Assembly: GCA_030665485.1 (NCBI GenBank)
Contig: DAOUZV010000004.1
Coordinates: forward strand, 1-20,173
Direction of reading: 5' to 3'
DNA length: 20,173 bases
Source of the DNA: Chloroflexota bacterium
GTDB lineage: Bacteria > Chloroflexota > Dehalococcoidia > JABGRK01
A program made the position numbers and the translations under genes. The notes below the pieces were generated by a model. It worked only from the letters and a program-made list of their open reading frames with translations. It ran no database searches and had not been told where the DNA came from. Of this stretch, positions 1 to 6,628 are shown one piece after another; the stretch's first letter is position 1; every line of letters starts with the position of its first letter.

Positions 1-584
1 AACACCTCTGCAGAGTTGCGCCCTTTAACCAGGCCCCCGTTCCGTTTCCCACCACCGTTTGTCAGTACAACCTCGTCTTTATCGTCAATCTCCGTCAGGT
101 GAACCCGGACGTTTTCATATCTGGAAGTGGGTATGTTTTTACCCACGTAGTCGGCGCGGATGGGCAGTTCCCTGTGTCCGCGATCGATCAGTGCCGCCAG
201 TTGTATGCGCTGCGGCCGGCCCAAGTTGATCAGCGCGTCCATGGCAGCACGGATGCTGCGGCCGGTATAAATAACGTCGTCGACGAGCACGACGCTCTTG
301 CCGCGAATACTTACCGGAATCTCGGTATTGCTGACCACCGGCTGATCGTCGAGGGAGTGCAGGTCGTCGCGGTGGAAGGTGATATCGAGCGCGCCGACGG
401 GTACTTCGATATCGGCAAACTGTTTTATTTCAGATGCCAGCCTGCGGGCCAGCGGCACTCCGCGCGTTTGCAGGCCCACCAGCACCAGCCCGTCGCAGCC
501 GCCGTTTTTCTCAACAATCTCATGCGCCAGGCGGGTGATGCTGCGCCCGATATCGACATCGGATAGAATCTGTTTTTCAGGCAT
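1..584 (-). CDS. pyrR: PyrR, pyrimidine operon attenuation regulator / uracil phosphoribosyltransferase (partial, 3' end off window)
   Basis: Reading the minus strand from an ATG at 584 gives 194 codons with no stop before the window edge. The protein begins MPEKQILSDVDIGRSITRLA and has the type I phosphoribosyltransferase PRPP loop VVLVDDVIYTGRSIRAAMDA, plus the QTRGVPLARR segment near the N-terminus typical of PyrR. In the family, PyrR binds pyr mRNA when UMP is high and causes early termination; many members also convert uracil and PRPP to UMP. The ATG follows a strong AGGAGG (597-592), which lies in the 3' arm of a terminator. The usual PyrR C-terminus is reached at about residue 175 (DEVVLT). 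At least 19 more Gly/Lys/Asn-rich residues follow in frame, so this copy has a tail or the stop lies just outside. pyrB and other pyr genes probably follow to the left (inferred). Confidence 0.93.
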   Translation of the reverse strand, partial: MPEKQILSDVDIGRSITRLAHEIVEKNGGCDGLVLVGLQTRGVPLARRLASEIKQFADIEVPVGALDITFHRDDLHSLDDQPVVSNTEIPVSIRGKSVVLVDDVIYTGRSIRAAMDALINLGRPQRIQLAALIDRGHRELPIRADYVGKNIPTSRYENVRVHLTEIDDKDEVVLTNGGGKRNGGLVKGRNSAEV

Positions 585-654
585 AAAAAAACCTCCTACC
601 GACAGCGGGTACGAGGATTGCTATGTTATTTAACCCTATACCAGGGCATTTCAT
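577..654 (-). CDS. Possible 25-residue leader peptide overlapping the pyrR start
   Basis: ATG at 654 is preceded by AAGGAG (667-662) with a 7-nt spacer and opens a 25-codon frame (MKCPGIGLNN, IAILVPAVGR, RFFYA) ending at TGA 579-577, eight bases inside pyrR in another frame. Its ribosome binding site forms part of the PyrR hairpin and of the antiterminator. Ribosomes on this frame would cover the terminator and arrive at the pyrR start, so coupling is possible. No homology is claimed; the frame may be a chance product of a GGAG-rich leader. Confidence 0.4.
   Translation of the reverse strand: MKCPGIGLNNIAILVPAVGRRFFYA
585..616 (-). terminator. Intrinsic terminator (attenuator) of the pyrR leader, containing the pyrR ribosome binding site
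   Basis: On the minus strand CCTCGTACC (616-608) pairs with GGTAGGAGG (600-592), nine positions with one central G/G mismatch and a 7-nt loop. Seven T's follow at 591-585 and abut the ATG at 584. The 3' arm holds the GGAGG of pyrR, so the hairpin would both end transcription and hide the ribosome binding site. Confidence 0.8.
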
Positions 655-663
655 GGCAACACT

Positions 664-694
664 CCTTACCAGCCTCTCTGGACTGACTTAAAGG
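664..694 (-). promoter_or_regulatory. PyrR-binding RNA hairpin (anti-antiterminator) in the pyrR leader
   Basis: The minus strand at 684-671 reads AGTCCAGAGAGGCT, a perfect match to the published PyrR RNA consensus ARUCCNGNGAGGYU. AGUC pairs with GGCU and closes the hexaloop CAGAGA; a lower stem CCUU (694-691)/AAGG (667-664) is separated from it by an internal loop. The competing antiterminator is visible: GGTAAGGA (670-663) can pair with TCCTcgTACC (617-608), removing the 5' arm of the terminator. PyrR binding would block that pairing and favour termination, as in Bacillus. Confidence 0.88.
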
Positions 695-724
695 TATAAC
701 AAGTCGCCTTTTTAACTCCAAAAG

Positions 725-753
725 ATTATAACAGAAATAAATGGGTTTTACAA
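725..753 (-). promoter_or_regulatory. Promoter of pyrR
   Basis: On the minus strand TTGTAA (753-748), a 17-nt spacer and a perfect TATAAT (730-725). The predicted transcript starts near 718, giving a leader of about 134 nt that contains the whole attenuator. Confidence 0.72.
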
Positions 754-965
754 GAAAGATTTTTTTATGGGCTTGATAAAGAAATTGGTTGAAAATTGGT
801 CCACAAAACCCTTGAAGGAGGGGGTAATGTTTGCTATTCTTAAGTGCACCGAAACTTGAATATTCCGGAGAAATATTTACTGCGTTTGTACCAGTCGGGG
901 GCATACCAGCCGGCACGAAGAAACTAGAGTACAGCCGCGATAATAATAGACCAAACATTAAATAA

Positions 966-987
966 ATCAACCGCAAAAGCGGTTGAT
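966..987. other. Perfect hairpin immediately upstream of dnaA
   Basis: ATCAACCGC, loop AAAA, GCGGTTGAT: a nine-base-pair stem with a 4-nt loop ending 9 nt before the dnaA ATG. A T-rich run follows on both strands (ATTTTAT on plus, TTATTT on minus). It sits where a ribosome binding site would be expected. It could be a leader structure, an attenuator or a weak two-way terminator. The rest of the pyrR-dnaA gap (754-965) holds no promoter for dnaA that I trust. Confidence 0.6.
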
Positions 988-996
988 ATTTTATCG

Positions 997-2379
997 ATGG
1001 AGGCAATCGAGCTGAGTAAGAAGGCGGCGGAACAGCTTTGGAAGGACGTTCTGGAGCAACTTAAAGGACAGCTACTCCCAGCAAACTACGAGACGTGGCT
1101 CAAGGACACCGTTGGGGTATCTTACCAGAAAGACCATCTGGTGGTGGGAACCCCGACCGTCTCAGCCACCGAATGGCTGGAAAAACGCCTTCATTCCATG
1201 ATAAAGAAAACCCTACTGGCCGTTACCAGCAGCGAGATAGACATTCAGTTCCAGGTGCTGCAGCCTTGGATGGGAACTGCGGTAAAGCCGGGCAACAATC
1301 ACCGCAATCGCAATTCTCACACAAACAATACGAAATCTAACAGCAACCTGCTGTTAAGCCCAAAATACACCTTTGCCAACTTCATTGTCGGCGCCAGCAA
1401 CAGGCTGGCTCACGCCGCCGCGCTGGGTGTTGCCGAAACCCCGGGCAGGGGCTACAACCCGTTATTCATCTATGGAGGTGTGGGCTTGGGCAAAAGCCAC
1501 CTACTGCACGCCATAGGGCACGTGGTTGCAAGAAACAATGCAAACATCGTATATGTAACATCTGAGCAGTTCACCAACGAGTTCATCAACGCCATCAGGG
1601 AGCGGAAAACAGAGTACTTTAGAAACAAGTATCGTAGCGCCGATGTACTGCTTATAGACGACATACAGTTCATCGCCGACAAGGAACAGACCCAAGAGGG
1701 ATTCTTTCACACCTTCAACGACCTGCACAACGGGGATAAACAGATAGTGGTTACCAGCGACCGCTCACCCAAGTCGATGCCGCTGCTGGAAGACAGGCTG
1801 CGCTCCCGCTTTGAGTGGGGGCTGATTGCCGACATACAGCCGCCGGACCTGGAGACCAGACTGGCCATACTCCGCGCCAAGGCCGATGAGCAGGAGGCTG
1901 ACGTTCCCTACGAGGTACTCAATTACATCGCCAGGAAGATTCAGAAGAACATCAGAGAACTTGAGGGCTCGCTCAATCGAGTGGTCGCCTACAGCCGTTT
2001 ATGCAAGACCATCCCCACTACGGAGATCGCCGCACAGGCGCTCACCGAATTCCCCACCGACGGGGCCAGGCGCACCATAACCCCCGAGCAGGTTACCGTT
2101 ACCGTGGGCGAGTACTTCGATATAGAACCGGAGGTTCTGCGCAGCAGCAAGCGCGACAAGCCCATTGCGCTGGCCCGCCAGGTGGCTATGTACATTATGA
2201 GGGAGGAGACCCAACTTTCGCTTTCCCAGATAGGCGCTCAACTGGGCAGCCGGGACCACAAGACGATAATGTATGGCTGCCAGAAAATAGCCTCTGACAT
2301 CAACAACGACCCCGAACTGAGAAGGGATGTTATAGAAATAAGGGAGAGGTTATTTTCCAGGGGTGAAAAGGTCCTCTGA
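997..2379 (+). CDS. dnaA: Chromosomal replication initiator protein DnaA
   Basis: 460 residues, a normal length for the family. Domain I is at about 1-90 (AAEQLWKDVLEQLKGQLLPA...YETWL). An Asn-rich linker follows at about 105-120, then the AAA+ domain with Walker A GGVGLGKSH and Walker B VLLIDDIQF, and a C-terminal DNA-binding domain ending in SQIGAQLGSRDHKTIMYGCQ. DnaA binds origin boxes and melts the adjacent DNA to start replication. The signature helix reads R419-D-H-K422-T where most DnaA proteins have RDHTT; the changed residue corresponds to E. coli Thr435, one of the base-contacting positions. The ATG at 997 has no upstream Shine-Dalgarno. A GGAGG at 999-1003 overlaps the start, so a start at the in-frame CTG (1012) cannot be ruled out. 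oriC follows directly. Confidence 0.98.
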   Translation: MEAIELSKKAAEQLWKDVLEQLKGQLLPANYETWLKDTVGVSYQKDHLVVGTPTVSATEWLEKRLHSMIKKTLLAVTSSEIDIQFQVLQPWMGTAVKPGNNHRNRNSHTNNTKSNSNLLLSPKYTFANFIVGASNRLAHAAALGVAETPGRGYNPLFIYGGVGLGKSHLLHAIGHVVARNNANIVYVTSEQFTNEFINAIRERKTEYFRNKYRSADVLLIDDIQFIADKEQTQEGFFHTFNDLHNGDKQIVVTSDRSPKSMPLLEDRLRSRFEWGLIADIQPPDLETRLAILRAKADEQEADVPYEVLNYIARKIQKNIRELEGSLNRVVAYSRLCKTIPTTEIAAQALTEFPTDGARRTITPEQVTVTVGEYFDIEPEVLRSSKRDKPIALARQVAMYIMREETQLSLSQIGAQLGSRDHKTIMYGCQKIASDINNDPELRRDVIEIRERLFSRGEKVL

Positions 2380-2590
2380 TTACATAAAATCAGGGGATAA
2401 GTATCGCGCTTTGGGGGATAAGCAGGTACACCCTGGGGAAAAAACACCTCCCGTTATGTCAAAAAGGCCAAGTTCACCAAATCTCGTCCCCAGGGGACTA
2501 TTTTCTTCCCCCTTTGTTCCCCATTTAGTGGACAATTATATGTCTAGTTCAACTACGCTATACCCCAATTCCCCGTAATCCCCATGTATG

Positions 2591-2608
2591 TTATTGTTAC
2601 TATTATTG
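2591..2608 (-). other. DnaA-trio array (origin unwinding element)
   Basis: Read 5' to 3' on the minus strand, 2608-2591 is CAA TAA TAG TAA CAA TAA: six consecutive units, all fitting the DnaA-trio rule 3'-(G/A)A(T/C)-5'. The 3' end of this strand faces the box cluster, and the nearest box (TAATCCCCA) ends 6 nt away at 2584, matching the B. subtilis geometry in which DnaA loads from the box onto one strand. Confidence 0.72.
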
Positions 2609-2633
2609 TTTTACATGAGATATAGATTATAAT
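2606..2633 (+). promoter_or_regulatory. Promoter of obg-nadD inside the origin
   Basis: TTGTTT (2606-2611), a 16-nt spacer and a perfect TATAAT (2628-2633), with a predicted start near 2640, about 35 nt before obg. The -35 overlaps the last DnaA-trio, so initiation and obg transcription may interfere with each other. Confidence 0.55.
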
Positions 2634-2674
2634 CATATAATAATTAGTAATAACTTGAGCGGGGAATAAACGAC

Positions 2675-3934
2675 TTGATAGATAGAGCCGATATATATGT
2701 AAAGGCGGGAGATGGGGGAGATGGTGCCATAAATTTTAGGAGAGAGAAGTTTATACCTAAAGGTGGTCCAGATGGGGGAGATGGTGGCGACGGGGGGGAT
2801 GTCGTAGTTGTGGCCGATCATAACATGAGCACACTCAGCAGTTTTAGATATAAGAGGAAGTTTAACGCTGATAGCGGGGGCCGTGGTGACAAAAGCAAAA
2901 AGCACGGGAAAGACGGTAGTGATTTGCTGATCAAGGTACCGGTTGGTACAACAGTAAGTCAGGTTATAGAGGGCAAGAGCAGTGCTATGGCCGATCTCAC
3001 AGTGGATGGAGAGTGTGCCATCGTGGCTAACGGTGGACAGGGGGGGCTGGGCAATACTCACTATGCTACTGCCTCAAATCAAGCACCGAGGATGGCACAG
3101 AAGGGGTTGGCCGGAGAAGAAAAGACGCTGGTTCTGGATTTGAGGCTTCTGGCAGACGTGGGGCTTGTAGGCTACCCCAACGCGGGTAAGTCGACCCTGC
3201 TTAGCACCATCTCGCGGGCTACACCCAAAATCGCAGACTATCCATTTACCACACTCGAGCCGATGCTCGGTGTTGTCGATCTGGGCGACGATGGATTCGT
3301 CGTTGCCGACATTCCTGGTTTGATTGAGGGAGCGCACCAAGGTCACGGCCTGGGGCACCAGTTTTTACGCCATATAGAGCGGACGCGGGCGCTGGTCTAT
3401 ATCGTCGATGGCGGTGCCGTCGATCCGGTTGGAGATATGGAGAAGGTAAAGCAGGAGATGCTGCTCTATGATAAGACGCTGGGCGACAGGCCATCCATCG
3501 TCGTGGTCAACAAAATAGACCTGCCCCAGGTCCGCGATAATATGGATGAGTTCGCTGTCAAACTGGGCGGCCCGATGCCGCTCTATATATCCGCTGCAAC
3601 GAGTGAGGGAGTATCGGCCATGGTTGGTCGTATCAGCGAGATGTTACGCCATGCCAAGCCGCCTGAGCTCGCAGTCGAATCCGACGATGAGTTCAAGGTG
3701 TTCAGACCTCAGCCGAGGAACGCGTTTTCCATCGTAAACAGCGGTTCGGTCATCGAAGTACACGGGGACCAGGTGGAGAAGCTGGTTGCCATGACCGACC
3801 TCGATAATGAGGAGGCGCGCATGTACCTCAAAAAGCGCCTGTCACGTATGGGCGTATTGAAGGCGCTGGAAAAGGCTGGAGCCAAACAGGGTGGCGTGGT
3901 ACAATTCGGCAAGGTCAGTATGGAGTGGGAGTAG
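2675..3934 (+). CDS. obg: GTPase Obg (CgtA)
   Basis: 419 residues. The glycine-rich Obg fold is at about 1-158 (AGDGGDGAINFRREKFIPKG, GGDGGDGGD), the GTPase domain at 160-325 with G1 GYPNAGKST (166-174), G3 DIPG (212-215), G4 NKID (279-282) and G5 SAA (306-308), and an OCT domain from about 340 to the end. Obg is an essential slow GTPase acting in 50S ribosome assembly, growth control and the stringent response. The start is TTG at 2675: homology begins at the first codons (IDRADIYVKAGDGG) and no in-frame ATG lies closer. A weak GGGGA is at 2661-2665. nadD starts on the base after the stop codon, so the two are co-transcribed from the origin promoter. Confidence 0.97.
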   Translation: MIDRADIYVKAGDGGDGAINFRREKFIPKGGPDGGDGGDGGDVVVVADHNMSTLSSFRYKRKFNADSGGRGDKSKKHGKDGSDLLIKVPVGTTVSQVIEGKSSAMADLTVDGECAIVANGGQGGLGNTHYATASNQAPRMAQKGLAGEEKTLVLDLRLLADVGLVGYPNAGKSTLLSTISRATPKIADYPFTTLEPMLGVVDLGDDGFVVADIPGLIEGAHQGHGLGHQFLRHIERTRALVYIVDGGAVDPVGDMEKVKQEMLLYDKTLGDRPSIVVVNKIDLPQVRDNMDEFAVKLGGPMPLYISAATSEGVSAMVGRISEMLRHAKPPELAVESDDEFKVFRPQPRNAFSIVNSGSVIEVHGDQVEKLVAMTDLDNEEARMYLKKRLSRMGVLKALEKAGAKQGGVVQFGKVSMEWE

Positions 3935-4546
3935 ATGAAGGTAGGGATATTGGGGGGGACGTTTGATCCCATCCACATAGGCCACCTCATAGTAGCGGAG
4001 GAGGCCAGGTACCAGCTTGGCCTAGAGAAGGTGATTTTTTTGCCGGCGGGCAAGCCCTATTTTAAAAAGGACCGGATTGTATCCTCCAAAAGCGACCGGC
4101 TTAAGCAGATAAAGCTGGGAATAAAGGATAATCCGCGGTTTGAGGTCTCCGAGATTGAACTGAACAGAGAGGGGTCGACGTACAGCATAGACAGTATTAC
4201 CAGGCTGAAAAAAGAGCTTGGGGATGAGGTTGAATTATATTTTCTTATAGGGCTGGACGCGCTGGGCGATATCCATAAGTGGAAGCATCCGGCGGAACTG
4301 ATCGAGATGTGCCAGGTTGTTGGGCTGACGCGGCCGGGTTATCATGACTTCGACTGGTCGAAGGTAGAGAGCAAGATACCCGGCTCATCGCAAAAAATCA
4401 GGATAATAGAGGTTTCACAGATAGGGGTAAGCTCCACCGATATCCGTATGATGATGAAAAGCGGGATGTCGGTCCGCTACCTTGTGCCCGATGCGGTGGT
4501 CAAATACATCGAAGAGCATAAGTTATACAAGTCAGGTGATCTTTAA
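3935..4546 (+). CDS. nadD: Nicotinate-nucleotide adenylyltransferase NadD
   Basis: 203 residues, usual for NadD. It has the nucleotidyltransferase signature GGTFDPIHIGH at residues 7-17, with the (H/T)xGH catalytic motif, and the C-terminal ISSTxIR-type motif as VSSTDIR. It joins nicotinate mononucleotide with ATP to form deamido-NAD in the cytoplasm. The ATG directly abuts the obg stop codon, with GGAGTGGGAG inside the obg end as ribosome binding site. obg-nadD pairing is common in bacteria. No convincing terminator follows; the best inverted repeat, GCATC 4615-4619 / GATGC 4647-4651, has a 27-nt loop. Confidence 0.96.
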   Translation: MKVGILGGTFDPIHIGHLIVAEEARYQLGLEKVIFLPAGKPYFKKDRIVSSKSDRLKQIKLGIKDNPRFEVSEIELNREGSTYSIDSITRLKKELGDEVELYFLIGLDALGDIHKWKHPAELIEMCQVVGLTRPGYHDFDWSKVESKIPGSSQKIRIIEVSQIGVSSTDIRMMMKSGMSVRYLVPDAVVKYIEEHKLYKSGDL

Positions 4547-4611
4547 TGGGTGTATTAAAGGCGCTATCTGTTGTTAATATGGTGGTGGCCGCGCTGCTGC
4601 ATCGTAGATAA
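4546..4611 (+). CDS. Possible 21-residue hydrophobic peptide coupled to nadD
   Basis: ATG at 4546 shares its A with the nadD TAA stop (TAATG) and is preceded by AGGTGAT, a good match to the 16S tail, 5 nt upstream. The frame starts MGVLKALSVV, continues NMVVAALL and ends HRR before TAA (4609-4611). It would be one short hydrophobic helix with a basic end. No family is recognised. It may be a real small membrane peptide or a chance frame. Confidence 0.35.
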   Translation: MGVLKALSVVNMVVAALLHRR

Positions 4612-4659
4612 TTGGCATCGCTTACTTTAGCTTCTTATTTATCACTGATGCTTTAGAGC

Positions 4660-6564
4660 TTAGATATCGAGGTTACGCACGGTCTGGGCGTGCGAAAGGA
4701 TGAACGCCTTGCGCGGCGGGACCTCGTCGCCCATGAGGGTGGTAAAGATTTCATCGGCCTTTACCGCATCCTCCACCCCGACCTGTAATATCGTCCTAGT
4801 CTCCGGATTCATGGTCGTGTCCCAGAGCTGATCAGGGTTCATCTCACCCAAACCCTTGTAGCGCTGGATGTCCACCCCCCTGCTCTCGCCCATTTTCTTT
4901 AAGATATCGTCTTTTTCGTTATCCGAATAAACCCACTGCTGCTTTTTGCCCTTTTTAATGCGGTACAACGGAGGTTGAGCGACGTATAGATGGCCGCCGG
5001 CGATGAGCGGCTCCATAAACCTGAAGAAGAATGTTAGCAGCAGTGTGCGTATATGTGCTCCGTCGACGTCAGCATCTGTCATAATGAACACGCGCCAGTA
5101 GCGCAGCTTGGACATATCTAACTGATCCCCCATGCCGACGCCGAGTGCGGTGACCAGCGCCCGTATCTCCTCGTGAGCCAGTATTTTATCGGGGCGTGCC
5201 TTTTCAACGTTGAGTATCTTGCCGCGCATAGGTAGAATCGCCTGGAACCTGCGGTCGCGGCCCTGCTTGGCCGAGCCGCCGGCCGATTCACCCTCCACCA
5301 GGTAAAGCTCGCAAAGCTCGGGGTCTTTCTCCGAGCAGTCGGTCAATTTACCGGGCAGGCTGGTGCTGTCGAGCAGGCTCTTTTTTTGAACGAGGTCCCT
5401 GGCCTTGCGCGCCGCCTCGCGGGCCCTTGATGCGGTAAGGCATTTCTCGATAATACGTTTGGACTCAGACGGGTGCTCCTCCAGCCAGAAGTTAAGCGTT
5501 TCAGCAACGCACGATTCTACCTGGCCCTTTACCTCCTGATTACCCAGGCGTGTCTTTGTCTGCCCCTCGAACTGTGGCTCCGGTATCTTGACGCTGATTA
5601 TCGCAGTCAACCCTTCCCTGACGTCATCCCCGGAAAGGTTGGCCTGATCATCCTTGAGTATCTTGTTCTTGCGGGCGTAGTCGTTAAGTACCCTGGTAAG
5701 CGCCGAGCGGAAGCCGGTCATGTGGCTGCCGCCGTCAGGCGTGGTTATGCAGTTGGCATAGCTGTAGGTGGACTCGGAGAAGCCTTCGTTATACTGTATG
5801 GCAACCTCGATCTGCGAGCCGCTTACCGACTTGTTCACGTAGATAGGTGACTTGTGCAATACGTCGCGGCCCCGATTGAGATGGCGGCACATGCTGGCGA
5901 TGCCGCCCTCGAAGTAGAAGGTTTTCTCGTAATCGCCACCCATTTTATGGAGGAACGTTATCTGGAGCCCTTTGTTCAGATACGCTACTTCGCGGAAGTG
6001 CTGTGACAGGGCTTTGGGGTCGTACTGGGTATCCTGGAAGATTTTTGTATCTGCCAAAAAAGACGTTGTGGTGCCGGTGCCCTCGGTTTCGCCTATGACC
6101 CTAAGCTCACCCTTGGGCACGCCGTAGTTGTACTCCTGCCGGTACATCTGGCCGTTGCGCCTTACATCAACTTGAGTCCAAGATGAAAGCGCATTCACCA
6201 CGGAGGCGCCGACGCCATGCAGGCCGCCGGACACTTTATACGTGTTGTGGCCGAATTTGCCGCCGGCATGCAGTATGGTCATAACCGTTTCCAGCGCCGA
6301 TACGCCGGTTGTGGCATGTTTTTCTACGGGTATACCGCGTCCGTCGTCGGAGACCTTGACCACGCCGTCTGCGCCGATCTCAACCAGTACCTTGTCGCAA
6401 TAGCCGGCCATGGCCTCGTCGATACAGTTATCCACGATCTCGTACACCAGGTGGTGCAGCCCGCGTTGGTCAGTGCTGCCGATGTACATGGCGGGGCGGA
6501 GGCGAACTGCTTCCAGATCGCCGAGTACCTGGATATCATCGGCGGTATACTTTTGTTCTTCCAT
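4660..6564 (-). CDS. gyrB: DNA gyrase subunit B
   Basis: 634 residues, the length of the short GyrB form. The GHKL ATPase has E42/N46 in YEIVDNCIDEA, DDGRGIP (73-79) and GGLHGVGASVVNALS (113-127). The transducer carries QTKTRLGN (335-342), a GyrB rather than ParE trait. The TOPRIM domain shows EGESAGG (424-430) and DADVDGAH (497-504), and the C-terminal QRYKGLGEMNPDQLW is present. With GyrA it introduces negative supercoils using ATP. GGGGGTGA (6576-6569) precedes the ATG by 4 nt. The gene points towards oriC, on the lagging side of the right replichore and opposed to obg-nadD. gyrA and recF are not in the window. Confidence 0.98.
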   Translation of the reverse strand: MEEQKYTADDIQVLGDLEAVRLRPAMYIGSTDQRGLHHLVYEIVDNCIDEAMAGYCDKVLVEIGADGVVKVSDDGRGIPVEKHATTGVSALETVMTILHAGGKFGHNTYKVSGGLHGVGASVVNALSSWTQVDVRRNGQMYRQEYNYGVPKGELRVIGETEGTGTTTSFLADTKIFQDTQYDPKALSQHFREVAYLNKGLQITFLHKMGGDYEKTFYFEGGIASMCRHLNRGRDVLHKSPIYVNKSVSGSQIEVAIQYNEGFSESTYSYANCITTPDGGSHMTGFRSALTRVLNDYARKNKILKDDQANLSGDDVREGLTAIISVKIPEPQFEGQTKTRLGNQEVKGQVESCVAETLNFWLEEHPSESKRIIEKCLTASRAREAARKARDLVQKKSLLDSTSLPGKLTDCSEKDPELCELYLVEGESAGGSAKQGRDRRFQAILPMRGKILNVEKARPDKILAHEEIRALVTALGVGMGDQLDMSKLRYWRVFIMTDADVDGAHIRTLLLTFFFRFMEPLIAGGHLYVAQPPLYRIKKGKKQQWVYSDNEKDDILKKMGESRGVDIQRYKGLGEMNPDQLWDTTMNPETRTILQVGVEDAVKADEIFTTLMGDEVPPRKAFILSHAQTVRNLDI

Positions 6565-6599
6565 CTATTCACCCCCGCCTATTTTACCACATTTTACGT

Positions 6600-6628
6600 A
6601 TATTATTAATAGGTTTTGTACTTGACAA
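6600..6628 (-). promoter_or_regulatory. Promoter of gyrB
   Basis: On the minus strand TTGTCA (6628-6623), a 17-nt spacer and TAATAT (6605-6600). The -35 shares five bases with the -35 of the promoter facing the other way, so the two promoters probably compete for polymerase. Confidence 0.6.

Larger units (their letters stand above)
2390..2640. other. Replication origin oriC
   Basis: The gap between dnaA and obg (2380-2674) contains no convincing gene. Its left 200 bases hold ten 9-mers built on a CCCC core. Minus-strand copies are TTATCCCCT (2400-2392), TTATCCCCC (2421-2413), TTTTCCCCA (2442-2434) and TAGTCCCCT (2500-2492). Plus-strand copies are TCGTCCCCA (2484), TCTTCCCCC (2504), TGTTCCCCA (2515), TATACCCCA (2559), AATTCCCCG (2567) and TAATCCCCA (2576-2584). 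I take these as degenerate DnaA boxes; no TTATCCACA is present here. The AT-rich stretch 2585-2655 follows, starting with a DnaA-trio run. Position next to dnaA, box clustering and the unwinding element together support an origin. Confidence 0.82.

Noticed and set aside
99..566. A 155-codon plus-strand frame
   Set aside because: It is the shadow of pyrR, whose minus-strand translation has clear PyrR motifs.
812..840. Possible dnaA promoter TTGAAG, 17-nt spacer, TGcTATTCT
   Set aside because: Both hexamers match at only four of six positions, and it would leave a 150-nt leader; I could not confirm a dnaA promoter.
827..859. Ten-codon plus-strand frame (MFAILKCTET) after a strong GGAGGGGG upstream of dnaA
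   Set aside because: The ribosome binding site is good, but there is no supported promoter before it and the frame is too short to separate from chance.
626..1006. A 126-codon minus-strand frame between pyrR and dnaA
   Set aside because: It covers the pyrR promoter and PyrR hairpin, overlaps the dnaA start, has no Shine-Dalgarno and no recognisable domain.
4615..4651. GCATC/GATGC inverted repeat between nadD and gyrB as a two-way terminator
   Set aside because: The stem is short, the loop is 27 nt, and no T-run follows on either strand.
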